Assembly (NCBI GenBank): GCA_046263055.1
Contig: JBHELO010000122.1
Location: 1 to 58,974 of the forward strand
Origin: DATAQC01 sp046263055
Lineage (GTDB): Bacteria > Actinomycetota > Acidimicrobiia > Acidimicrobiales > AC-14
DNA: 58,974 nucleotides
Direction of reading: 5' to 3'
The first letter of the stretch is position 1, and the number at the start of each line of letters is the position of its first letter. Both the position numbers and the translations under genes were made by a program. This document shows, piece after piece, positions 23,565 to 30,192 of the stretch. The notes under the pieces were generated by a model that did not search any database, was not told the DNA's origin, and worked only from the letters and a program-made list of their open reading frames with translations.

Positions 23565-23569
23565 ACCCG

Positions 23570-24196
23570 GTGCCGCGCACGCGGCTGTGGTGCGCCGCCG
23601 CCAGTGGGTTCGTCCTGGCCGCGACAGTGCTCGTCGTGGGGTGCATGACGCCCGGGTACAGCCAGTGGGCTGACACGGTCAGCCGCCTGGGCTCACGGGG
23701 CCAGCCCGACGCGCTGGCCGCCCGGGCCGGCATCGTGGCGTCCGCCGTCCTTCTCCTCGCCGCCGCTGCGCCGCTCGGCGCGGGGGCGCCGGGCCGGGAG
23801 CGCCTGGTGGCCGGACTTCTCCGGACCTACGGGATCGGGGGCGTCGTCGCCGGCCTGGCGCCCAAGGACCCGCCTGCGGCCGCCGACACCCTGGCCAGCG
23901 CGGTGCACGTGGCGGCCACGATCGTCGGCGGGGTCGGAGTGGTGGGGGCGATAGTGGTGGTGGCCGCGGTCGCTCCCACGCAACGTCATCGCCGGGCCTC
24001 GGCCGCAACCGCGGCGATGGCCAGCCTGGGAGTCGTCGCCTTCCGGCTCTCGTGGGGATCGCCGGTGTACGGCCTCGTCGAGCGGTTCCTGCTCGGCCTC
24101 GCCGCCCTGTGGGTCGTCGCCCAAGCCCGATCCGTGGCCTCCAGCCGGCCCCCACCTCGGCGTGACCAACGGGGTGATCGGCCGCGTCGGCCATGA
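23570..24196 (+). CDS. DUF998 family membrane protein, 208 residues
   Basis: The GTG at 23570 lies six bases after the stop of the DUF2238 gene. The protein VPRTRLWCAAASGFVLAAT has about six membrane helices, and GYSQWADTVSRLGSRGQPDA is the DUF998 hallmark loop (YSxxxDxxSxLG). The C-terminus is a basic cytoplasmic tail (SSRPPPRRDQRGDRPRRP). DUF998 proteins are widespread integral membrane proteins of unknown function. Position directly after another membrane protein gene suggests they form one unit. Confidence 0.7.
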   Translation: MPRTRLWCAAASGFVLAATVLVVGCMTPGYSQWADTVSRLGSRGQPDALAARAGIVASAVLLLAAAAPLGAGAPGRERLVAGLLRTYGIGGVVAGLAPKDPPAAADTLASAVHVAATIVGGVGVVGAIVVVAAVAPTQRHRRASAATAAMASLGVVAFRLSWGSPVYGLVERFLLGLAALWVVAQARSVASSRPPPRRDQRGDRPRRP

Positions 24197-24203
24197 TGCG
24201 GCC

Positions 24204-24290
24204 GTGCCACCCATCGACGTCCTGGAGGAGCTGGTGGCCCGGCCGCACCCGACACTGGTCGCCGATCCCGGTCCCATGGTGACCCGATGA
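24204..24290 (+). CDS. Possible 28-residue leader ORF before the glycosylase gene
   Basis: A GTG frame reads VPPIDVLEELVARPHPTLVA and stops at TGA 24288-24290, giving an ATGA overlap with the start of the glycosylase gene at 24287. Composition is coding-like, but it is too short to classify and may be the stub of a former gene. If translated, it would couple translation of the downstream gene. Confidence 0.3.
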   Translation: MPPIDVLEELVARPHPTLVADPGPMVTR

Positions 24291-24910
24291 GCCCCCGTCC
24301 TTCGCTGGCCGCGCTCACCGCCGAGCTGGCCCGGCGTGACCCTGACCTGGCGGCGCTGGTGGCGCGGGCCGAGCCGATGGGGTGGCGCCCCCGCGCCGCC
24401 GATCCCTACGCCGCCCTCGTCCGATCCATCGTGTACCAGCAGCTGGCCGGTCGGGCGGCAGCCGCCATCCACGGGCGGTTCGTGGCCGCCGTGGGCGACG
24501 CTGGCCCCACCCCGGAGGCGGTGCTGGCCACGCCCGAGGAGACGCTGCGGGCGGCCGGGCTGTCGGCGGCCAAGGTGGCGTCGATCCTCGACCTGTCGGC
24601 CCGGGTCGTGGACGGTCGGGTGGATCTGGCCCACGTGAGCCGGCTGGGCGACGAGGACATCGTCGCCCAGCTCTCGGCCGTCCGGGGCATCGGCGAGTGG
24701 ACGGCCCAGATGTTCCTCATGTTCCAGCTCCGCCGCCTCGACGTGTGGCCCACCGCTGACCTCGGCGTGCGGCGCGGCTACGCCCTGGTCCACGGCCTGG
24801 CCGAGTCACCGACCCCGAAGGCGTTGGGACCTCTGGGCGACTTGTACCTGCCCTACCGGTCGGTGGCCGCCATGTGGTGCTGGGAGGCCGTCCACCTGGC
24901 CCGCCGCTGA
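24287..24910 (+). CDS. DNA-3-methyladenine glycosylase (AlkA-like, HhH-GPD family)
   Basis: The 207-residue protein carries the helix-hairpin-helix motif LSAVRGIGEWTAQMFLMFQL and the downstream catalytic aspartate (Asp158 in VWPTADLGVRRG), the two signatures of HhH-GPD base-excision glycosylases. IVYQQLAGRAAAAIHGRF matches the conserved QQ helix of the AlkA branch. There is no iron-sulfur cluster Cys cluster, consistent with AlkA rather than Nth. It would remove alkylated purines from DNA. The length is shorter than E. coli AlkA because the N-terminal TATA-like domain is missing, as in many actinobacterial members. Its ATG overlaps a tiny upstream frame. Confidence 0.85.
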   Translation: MSPRPSLAALTAELARRDPDLAALVARAEPMGWRPRAADPYAALVRSIVYQQLAGRAAAAIHGRFVAAVGDAGPTPEAVLATPEETLRAAGLSAAKVASILDLSARVVDGRVDLAHVSRLGDEDIVAQLSAVRGIGEWTAQMFLMFQLRRLDVWPTADLGVRRGYALVHGLAESPTPKALGPLGDLYLPYRSVAAMWCWEAVHLARR

Positions 24911-24915
24911 ACCGC

Positions 24916-25287
24916 TCAGCCCCCGGACACCTTCGTGGCCTTCGTCTTCTTCTTGGGTGGCGCCTTCGGGGGCAGGGCGCCGACGTGGGCCAGGGCCCGG
25001 GCCACCCAGTCCGGGGCCGAGGCGGCGTCCTGCGGCAGGACGGCGTAGCCGCCCATCGGCCGCTCGGCGGGGCCGAAAGGGCCGCCCCCTGGAGCGGCCA
25101 GCAGCCGGGCCAGGTCGTCGTCGCCGAGCTTCACCCCGACGTGGGCGCCGAACAGGCCCATGAACATGTTGCCGTTCACGAAGGGCCCGAGGTTGCCGAA
25201 CATGGGCTTGACCTCCACCCTGGGGTCGTCGGGGACAAGGGCCTGGAAGCGCTCCTTGTCGTCGTCCGTGGGCTTGGGGATCTTCAC
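24916..25287 (-). CDS. TfoX N-terminal domain protein
   Basis: The GTG at 25287 overlaps the TGA of the upstream minus-strand gene (GTGA), so the two are translationally coupled. The 123-residue protein KIPKPTDDDKERFQALVPDD has the TfoX_N core: VEVKPMFGNLGPFVNGNMFM, then LFGAHVGVKLGDDDLARLLA and PMGGYAVLP. It ends with a Lys-rich tail (PKAPPKKKTKATKV). TfoX_N proteins resemble the competence regulator Sxy but most small actinobacterial ones have no known role. It is convergent with the glycosylase gene. Confidence 0.8.
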   Translation of the reverse strand: MKIPKPTDDDKERFQALVPDDPRVEVKPMFGNLGPFVNGNMFMGLFGAHVGVKLGDDDLARLLAAPGGGPFGPAERPMGGYAVLPQDAASAPDWVARALAHVGALPPKAPPKKKTKATKVSGG

Positions 25288-26069
25288 GACAGCCCTCCCA
25301 GCAGTGCCTCGGTGACAGGGGCGAACAGCACCGGTTCCAGGCCGTCGTCGATCACGAGGACGACGCCCGGCCGGCCGCGGTGGGCGGCCAGCGGCAGGGC
25401 GGGATCGTTGATGTCGGCGATGGCCACCGTGGGCACGCCGGCGGCCATGGCGGCACCGGCGAAGCCGTGGTCGGCCACCACCAAATCGACGGCCGTCGCC
25501 CCCCCCACCTCGGCCAGCATGGCCTCCATGTAGTCGGGGAGGTGGGTGTGCTGCAAGCCGGCGTGCTGGTAGAGGCAGGCCACGCCGTCCACGTAGCGCA
25601 GCGAGCACCGCCCGCCGTCGGCGGCCCGCAGGCGGTGGCGCTCGCCCTCCAGGGGCCGCAGCACCCGGCAGCCGGCGGCCATCAGGGCCCGGGCCACCGC
25701 CCCGTAGTGGGCCACCAGGGCGAAGGGATGGCCGGTGGCCACCAGGACCTGCCCACCTCCGCCGCCCAGGAGGGGGGCCACCAGTTCGTGCTGGCGGGCG
25801 ATGGCCGCCAGGGCGGCGTCGGGGTCGATGCCTGACGGCCCGTCCGGCTGGTCCCGGCCCCGTAGGCGCCCGCCGGCCGCCTCCACCGCGTCCAGCACGT
25901 CGTCCAACGTGGCGTCCTTCCAGTCGGGCAGTCCGAAGGTGTAGGCCGCCTCGCCGGCCAGCAGGCGCCCGGCGTTCCCGAGGCTGTTGCCGGCGGTCGT
26001 CGCCACCTCGCCGCAGAGGCGGGAGGCCAGCAGGTGGGCGCGCAGCTCGGCGGACGATGTTGGGTGCAC
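25284..26069 (-). CDS. Phosphatase-family protein conserved in Actinobacteria
   Basis: The protein begins near GTG 26069 (VHPTSSAELRAHLLASRLCG) with GGAGG just upstream, giving 261 residues. Conserved-looking blocks are RLCGEVATTAGNSLGNAG, VLVATGHPFALVAHYGAVAR, the VADHGFAGAAMAAGVPTVAI segment and DINDPALPLAAHRG. These fit a family usually annotated as phosphatase in actinobacterial genomes, but the annotation is weakly supported and I see no classic HAD or alkaline phosphatase motif. It overlaps the TfoX gene by four bases and diverges from the GH63 gene. Confidence 0.5.
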   Translation of the reverse strand: MHPTSSAELRAHLLASRLCGEVATTAGNSLGNAGRLLAGEAAYTFGLPDWKDATLDDVLDAVEAAGGRLRGRDQPDGPSGIDPDAALAAIARQHELVAPLLGGGGGQVLVATGHPFALVAHYGAVARALMAAGCRVLRPLEGERHRLRAADGGRCSLRYVDGVACLYQHAGLQHTHLPDYMEAMLAEVGGATAVDLVVADHGFAGAAMAAGVPTVAIADINDPALPLAAHRGRPGVVLVIDDGLEPVLFAPVTEALLGGLS

Positions 26070-26118
26070 GCCTCCATCCTGGCCGCTTCGGGCGACGATG
26101 GCGCGCAACACTGGCGGC

Positions 26119-28743
26119 ATGGCGCGCGCCGAGCGGGACCGGTTGGAGGGCGACCAGGCCGGCGACTGGCACCGCTGGGGGCCCTACCTCTCGGAACGGG
26201 CGTGGGGCACCGTCCGCGAGGACTACAGCGCCGACGGGTCGGCGTGGGAGTCCTTCCCCCACGACCACGCCCGGTCCCGTGCCTACCGCTGGAACGAGGA
26301 CGGCATGGCCGGCATCTGTGACGACCACCAGCAGCTGTGCCTGGCGTTCGCCTTCTGGAACGGGAGGGACCCGATCCTGAAGGAGCGCCCGTTCGGCCTC
26401 ACCGGCCACGAGGGGCGCCACGGCGAGGACGTGAAGGAGTACTGGTTCTACCTGGACTCCACCCCGACCCACTCGTGGATGCGGTGGCGGTACCTGTACC
26501 CGCAGGCCGCCTACCCCTACGCCGAGCTGCTGGCCGGAAACGCCGCCCGCACCAGGCACGACCCCGAGTACGAGCTGCTGGACACGGGGGTGTTCGACGA
26601 CGGCCGCTACTGGGAGCTCACGGTGGACTACGCCAAGGCGGCCACCGACGACGTGTGCGTGCGGGTCTCGGCCCGCAACGCCGGACCCGACCAGGCCACC
26701 CTGTCCGTGCTGCCGACGCTGTGGTTCCGCAACGTGTGGTCGTGGGGCATCGACGATCCCCGCTCCGCACGCCCCCAGCTGCACCGGGGCGAGGGCGCCT
26801 CGGTGGTGGCCGACCACCCGGCGCTGGGCACCGTCGCCCTGGCCGGCGACGGCTCACCCGAGGGGCTCTTCTGCGAGAACGAGACCAACGTGGCCCGCCT
26901 CTGGGGCGGCGAGCCCACCACGCCGTACCCCAAGGACGGCATCAACGACCACGTGGTCTCGGGGGCGCCCACCGTCAACCCGGCCGGCACCGGCACCAAG
27001 GCCGCCCTGCACTACCGGCTCACCGTCGATCCCGGCCAGACCGCCGAGATCCGCCTCCGACTCGCACCCGTGCCGGGTGCCGCCTCGGCTCTCGATCTGA
27101 CGGGCGGATGGGAGGCCACTCTGGTGGCCCGGGAGACGGAGGCCGACGAGTTCTACCGGTCCGTGGCCCCGGCCGCCCCCCCGGCCGAGGCAGCGGTGGT
27201 GCGCCAGGCGCTGGCCGGGATGCTGTGGTCCAAGCAGCTGTACCACTACGACGTCGCCCGCTGGCTGGACGGCGACCCTGCCTTCCCGCCCCCGCCGCCG
27301 AGCCGGGGCGGCGTGCGCAACGGGGCGTGGCGGCACCTGAACAACTTCGACGTGATCTCCATGCCCGACACCTGGGAGTACCCCTGGTACGCGGCATGGG
27401 ACCTGGCGTTCCACTGTGTGGCCCTCGCCCACGTGGACCCCGCCTTCGCCAAGGACCAGCTCGTCCTGCTGTGCCGGGAGTGGTACATGCACCCCAACGG
27501 CCAGCTCCCCGCCTACGAGTGGGAGTTCTCCGACGTCAACCCGCCGGTGCACGCCTGGGCCGCCCTGCGAGTGTTCGAGATCGACGGCTCCCGCGACTTC
27601 GAGTTCCTCGAGCGGGTGATGCACAAGCTGCTCCTCAACTTCACCTGGTGGGTGAACCGCAAGGACTCCGAGGGCAACAACGTGTTCGAGGGCGGGTTCC
27701 TGGGCCTCGACAACATCGGCCCCATCGACCGGTCCAAGGTGCCGGGGGCCGACCACCTGGAGCAGGCCGACGGCACCGCGTGGATGGCCATGTACTGCCT
27801 CGACCTCCTCGAGATGTCGCTGGTGCTGGCCGACCACGACCACACCTACGAGGACCTGGCCACCAAGTTCTTCGAGCACTTCGCCTACATCGCCCGGGCC
27901 ATCCACGCCCAGGGCCTGTGGGACGAAGGGGACGGCTTCTACTACGACGTGCTGCACCATGGCTCGGGGGAGCAGGTGCCGGTGCGTGTCCGCTCCATGG
28001 TGGGGCTCATCCCGCTTTACGCGGTGACCACCCTGGGGGAGGCAACCCTGGCCCGGCTGCCGGCGTTCGCCGCCCGCTTCCACTGGTTCCTCGACAACTA
28101 CCCCGAGTATGACGACGTGATCGGCCACGTGCACGCTCTCGGCGGCAACCAGGGCCGGCTCCTGTCCATCGTCAGCCCGGACCGCCTGGTGCGCATCCTC
28201 GTGCGCATGCTGGACGACGACGAGTTCCTCTCGCCCCACGGGCTGCGGGCCCTGTCCCGCTACCACCGGGACCACCCGTTCACCATCGACCTGGGCGGCA
28301 GCACCGCAACGTGCGACTACGAGCCGGCGGAGTCCACCGTCGACCTCTTCGGTGGCAACTCCAACTGGCGGGGACCCGTGTGGTTCCCGGTCAACCACCT
28401 GGCCATCGAGGCCCTGCGCCGCTATTTCCGGTACTTCGGGACCGACCTGGCGGTGGAGCTGCCCACCGGGTCGGGCCGGACGGTGTCCCTGGGCGACGTG
28501 GCCGACGAGCTCTCCCGGCGCCTGGTTGCCCTCTTCCTGGACGACGCTCAGGGGCGGCGCCCGGTGTTCGGCGGGTACGAGCGCTTCCAGTCCGACCCCG
28601 CCTGGCACGGCCTGCTGCCTTTCCACGAGTACTTCCACGGTGACACCGGCGCCGGCCTGGGCGCCTCCCACCAGACGGGGTGGACCGGGCTGGTGGCCGA
28701 CCTGGTCATCCGGGCCCGGTCCGGAGCGGCGGGCGGTACGTGA
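26119..28743 (+). CDS. GH63-like glucosidase, 874 residues
   Basis: ATG 26119 gives MARAERDRLEGDQAGDWHRW; an in-frame extension further upstream overlaps the divergent gene and is not protein-like. The protein is large and aromatic-rich, with VREDYSADGSAWESFPHDHA in the N-terminal beta domain and an (alpha/alpha) barrel including SMPDTWEYPWYAAWDLAFHC, LPAYEWEFSDVNPPVHAWAA and LFGGNSNWRGPVWFPVNHLA. These are characteristic of GH63/glucosidase-family proteins of Actinobacteria that trim glucosides such as mannosylglycerate or trehalose-related sugars. It has no signal peptide, so it acts in the cytoplasm. It overlaps the next gene by four bases (GTGA), indicating an operon. Confidence 0.85.
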   Translation: MARAERDRLEGDQAGDWHRWGPYLSERAWGTVREDYSADGSAWESFPHDHARSRAYRWNEDGMAGICDDHQQLCLAFAFWNGRDPILKERPFGLTGHEGRHGEDVKEYWFYLDSTPTHSWMRWRYLYPQAAYPYAELLAGNAARTRHDPEYELLDTGVFDDGRYWELTVDYAKAATDDVCVRVSARNAGPDQATLSVLPTLWFRNVWSWGIDDPRSARPQLHRGEGASVVADHPALGTVALAGDGSPEGLFCENETNVARLWGGEPTTPYPKDGINDHVVSGAPTVNPAGTGTKAALHYRLTVDPGQTAEIRLRLAPVPGAASALDLTGGWEATLVARETEADEFYRSVAPAAPPAEAAVVRQALAGMLWSKQLYHYDVARWLDGDPAFPPPPPSRGGVRNGAWRHLNNFDVISMPDTWEYPWYAAWDLAFHCVALAHVDPAFAKDQLVLLCREWYMHPNGQLPAYEWEFSDVNPPVHAWAALRVFEIDGSRDFEFLERVMHKLLLNFTWWVNRKDSEGNNVFEGGFLGLDNIGPIDRSKVPGADHLEQADGTAWMAMYCLDLLEMSLVLADHDHTYEDLATKFFEHFAYIARAIHAQGLWDEGDGFYYDVLHHGSGEQVPVRVRSMVGLIPLYAVTTLGEATLARLPAFAARFHWFLDNYPEYDDVIGHVHALGGNQGRLLSIVSPDRLVRILVRMLDDDEFLSPHGLRALSRYHRDHPFTIDLGGSTATCDYEPAESTVDLFGGNSNWRGPVWFPVNHLAIEALRRYFRYFGTDLAVELPTGSGRTVSLGDVADELSRRLVALFLDDAQGRRPVFGGYERFQSDPAWHGLLPFHEYFHGDTGAGLGASHQTGWTGLVADLVIRARSGAAGGT

Positions 28744-29564
28744 ACGCCAGCCGGGCGCCCGGCGGAGGTACCAGGGGCCGCGTGCCCCGCCGTCGTCGGG
28801 CACGCCGGGACCCGGTACCGGCCGTCGACTGGGTGGCGGCGGCCGCCGCCGTGGTGCTGCTGCTCTGCCTCCTCGGGGCGTGGGAGCGGCGACCGGCGCC
28901 GCTCGGCCCCGGCACCGAGGCGCTCTCGGGGCTGCGGGCCCTTGGCCCGCTTTCACTGGCCGTCGCCCTGGCCGGGGCCGTGCCCATCTGGGACGTCGCC
29001 CGCCGCCTGCGGGGCGGCCGGGGGCTGCGCCCGCTGGCCACGCTGTGCGCCGGGGCCGGCGGGGTGTCCGTCGTGCTGTGGGGCCTGGACTCCCGGTTCG
29101 GCGCCGGCGCCCGTCCCACCGGCGGCATGTTCGTGGCCTTGGTGGCGGCCGGGGTGATGACGGTGGCTGGCGCCCTGCGCCTCTGGCTGGCCCCGCCCCC
29201 GCCCTTGCCGCCGCCCCGCCCGGCTCCCACCGACGGCGTGGACGAGGAGGAGGAGGCCGACGGCGACGCGGCCGAGTACGCCGACGACGCCGTGTACCTG
29301 GAGTCGGCCGAGTACGCCGACGACGCCGTGTACCTGGAGCCGGCCGAGTACGCCGACGACGCCTTGTACCCAGAACCGGGCCCCGAGCTCGCCGAGCCGG
29401 TCCCGTACGCCGACGGGGCCGAGTACCCGGCACCCGCCGCCGACGCCGGTGGGTCGGAGTACGCCACCGAGCCCGACGACGTGGGCCCCGTCGGCGATGA
29501 GGGCCCGGCGGACGACGTCGGCCCCGCCCCCGGCCATGCCGAGCCGCCGGCCGGCCACGCCTAA
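28740..29564 (+). CDS. Membrane protein with acidic tandem-repeat tail, 274 residues
   Basis: The GTG at 28740 overlaps the GH63 stop (GTGA). The N-terminal half has about four membrane helices (WVAAAAAVVLLLCLLGAWER, LSLAVALAGAVPIWDVARRL, LCAGAGGVSVVLWGLDSRFG, MFVALVAAGVMTVAGALRLW). The C-terminal third is strongly acidic and includes three tandem 12-residue copies of AEYADDAVYLEP-like sequence plus degenerate copies. I do not recognise the family. The tail should lie in the cytoplasm and could bind a basic partner or cations. It is followed 11 bp later by the phosphatidyltransferase gene, so a cell-envelope role is plausible. Confidence 0.65.
   Translation: MNASRAPGGGTRGRVPRRRRARRDPVPAVDWVAAAAAVVLLLCLLGAWERRPAPLGPGTEALSGLRALGPLSLAVALAGAVPIWDVARRLRGGRGLRPLATLCAGAGGVSVVLWGLDSRFGAGARPTGGMFVALVAAGVMTVAGALRLWLAPPPPLPPPRPAPTDGVDEEEEADGDAAEYADDAVYLESAEYADDAVYLEPAEYADDALYPEPGPELAEPVPYADGAEYPAPAADAGGSEYATEPDDVGPVGDEGPADDVGPAPGHAEPPAGHA
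29271..29378 (+). repeat. Three tandem 36-bp repeats inside the acidic tail
   Basis: Units at 29271-29306, 29307-29342 and 29343-29378 each encode AEYADDAVYLES, AEYADDAVYLEP and a diverged AEYADDALYPEP. The first two are nearly identical at the DNA level, which points to recent slippage or unequal exchange. Confidence 0.75.
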
Positions 29565-29567
29565 GCT
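29562..29567 (+). promoter_or_regulatory. -10 box (TAAGCT) before pgsA, leaderless
   Basis: TAAGCT ends seven bases before the ATG at 29575 and includes the TAA stop codon of the previous gene. It could drive pgsA separately from the upstream operon. Confidence 0.4.
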
Positions 29568-29574
29568 GCCGGCG

Positions 29575-30192
29575 ATGCCGAGCGCTCCTGAGCCCGCCAC
29601 CGAGGAGGGGGCGGACCGGGTGCTGACGGTGCCCAACCTGTTGTCGCTCGGGCGGCTGGCCTGCGTGCCCGTCTTCCTCTACCTGCTGTTCGGCCGCGAC
29701 AACCGCCAGGCGGCGGCGTGGCTGCTCGCCGCCCTGGGAGTCACCGACTGGGTGGACGGCTACATCGCCCGCCGCTTCAACCAGGTGTCCACCGTCGGCA
29801 AGGTCCTCGACCCCACCGCCGACCGCATCCTGTTGGCGGTGGGGATCTTCGCCATCATGATCGACGGGTCCGTGCCCGCCTGGGTGGGGTGGCTGGCCAT
29901 CGTCCGGGAGGTGCTGGTGGGCGGCGGGGTGGTGGTGTTGGCCGCCATGGGCGCCCGCCGCATCGACGTCCAGTGGCTGGGCAAGTGCGGGACCTTCGCG
30001 GTGATGATCGCCTTCCCGCTGTTCCTGGTCTCCCACGCCGGCGTGTCGTGGCGGGTACCGGCCCGCGACACCGCCTGGGTGATGGTGTCGTTCGGCCTGC
30101 TGTTCGGCTACTGGTCGGCCGTCCGCTACGTCCCGCTCGGGCGGGACGCCCTCAGGGACGGAAGGGCCCGCCGGGTAGGGTCGACCCCATGA
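29575..30192 (+). CDS. pgsA: CDP-alcohol phosphatidyltransferase (PgsA-like)
   Basis: The CDP-alcohol phosphatidyltransferase motif is complete: TDWVDGYIARRFNQVS followed by GKVLDPTADR, giving DxxDGxxARxxxxxxxxGxxxDxxxD. The 205-residue protein has about five to six membrane helices (VGWLAIVREVLVGGGVVVLA and others) and an N-terminal cytoplasmic segment before LTVPNLLSLGRL. It makes phosphatidylglycerophosphate or a related phospholipid such as phosphatidylinositol phosphate; sequence alone does not settle which alcohol it uses. It overlaps the next gene by four bases (ATGA), which places lipid synthesis next to a sugar-nucleotide enzyme. Confidence 0.85.
   Translation: MPSAPEPATEEGADRVLTVPNLLSLGRLACVPVFLYLLFGRDNRQAAAWLLAALGVTDWVDGYIARRFNQVSTVGKVLDPTADRILLAVGIFAIMIDGSVPAWVGWLAIVREVLVGGGVVVLAAMGARRIDVQWLGKCGTFAVMIAFPLFLVSHAGVSWRVPARDTAWVMVSFGLLFGYWSAVRYVPLGRDALRDGRARRVGSTP
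30176..30181 (+). promoter_or_regulatory. -10 box (TAGGGT) before the guanylyltransferase gene, leaderless
   Basis: TAGGGT ends seven bases before the ATG at 30189, inside the end of pgsA. It would allow internal transcription of the downstream gene. Confidence 0.4.

Noticed and set aside
26854..30036. A long open frame on the minus strand across the glucosidase and pgsA genes
   Set aside because: It mirrors the plus-strand genes with strong third-position bias, and its product is His/Gln/Gly-rich without any domain; it is a shadow of the real coding strand.
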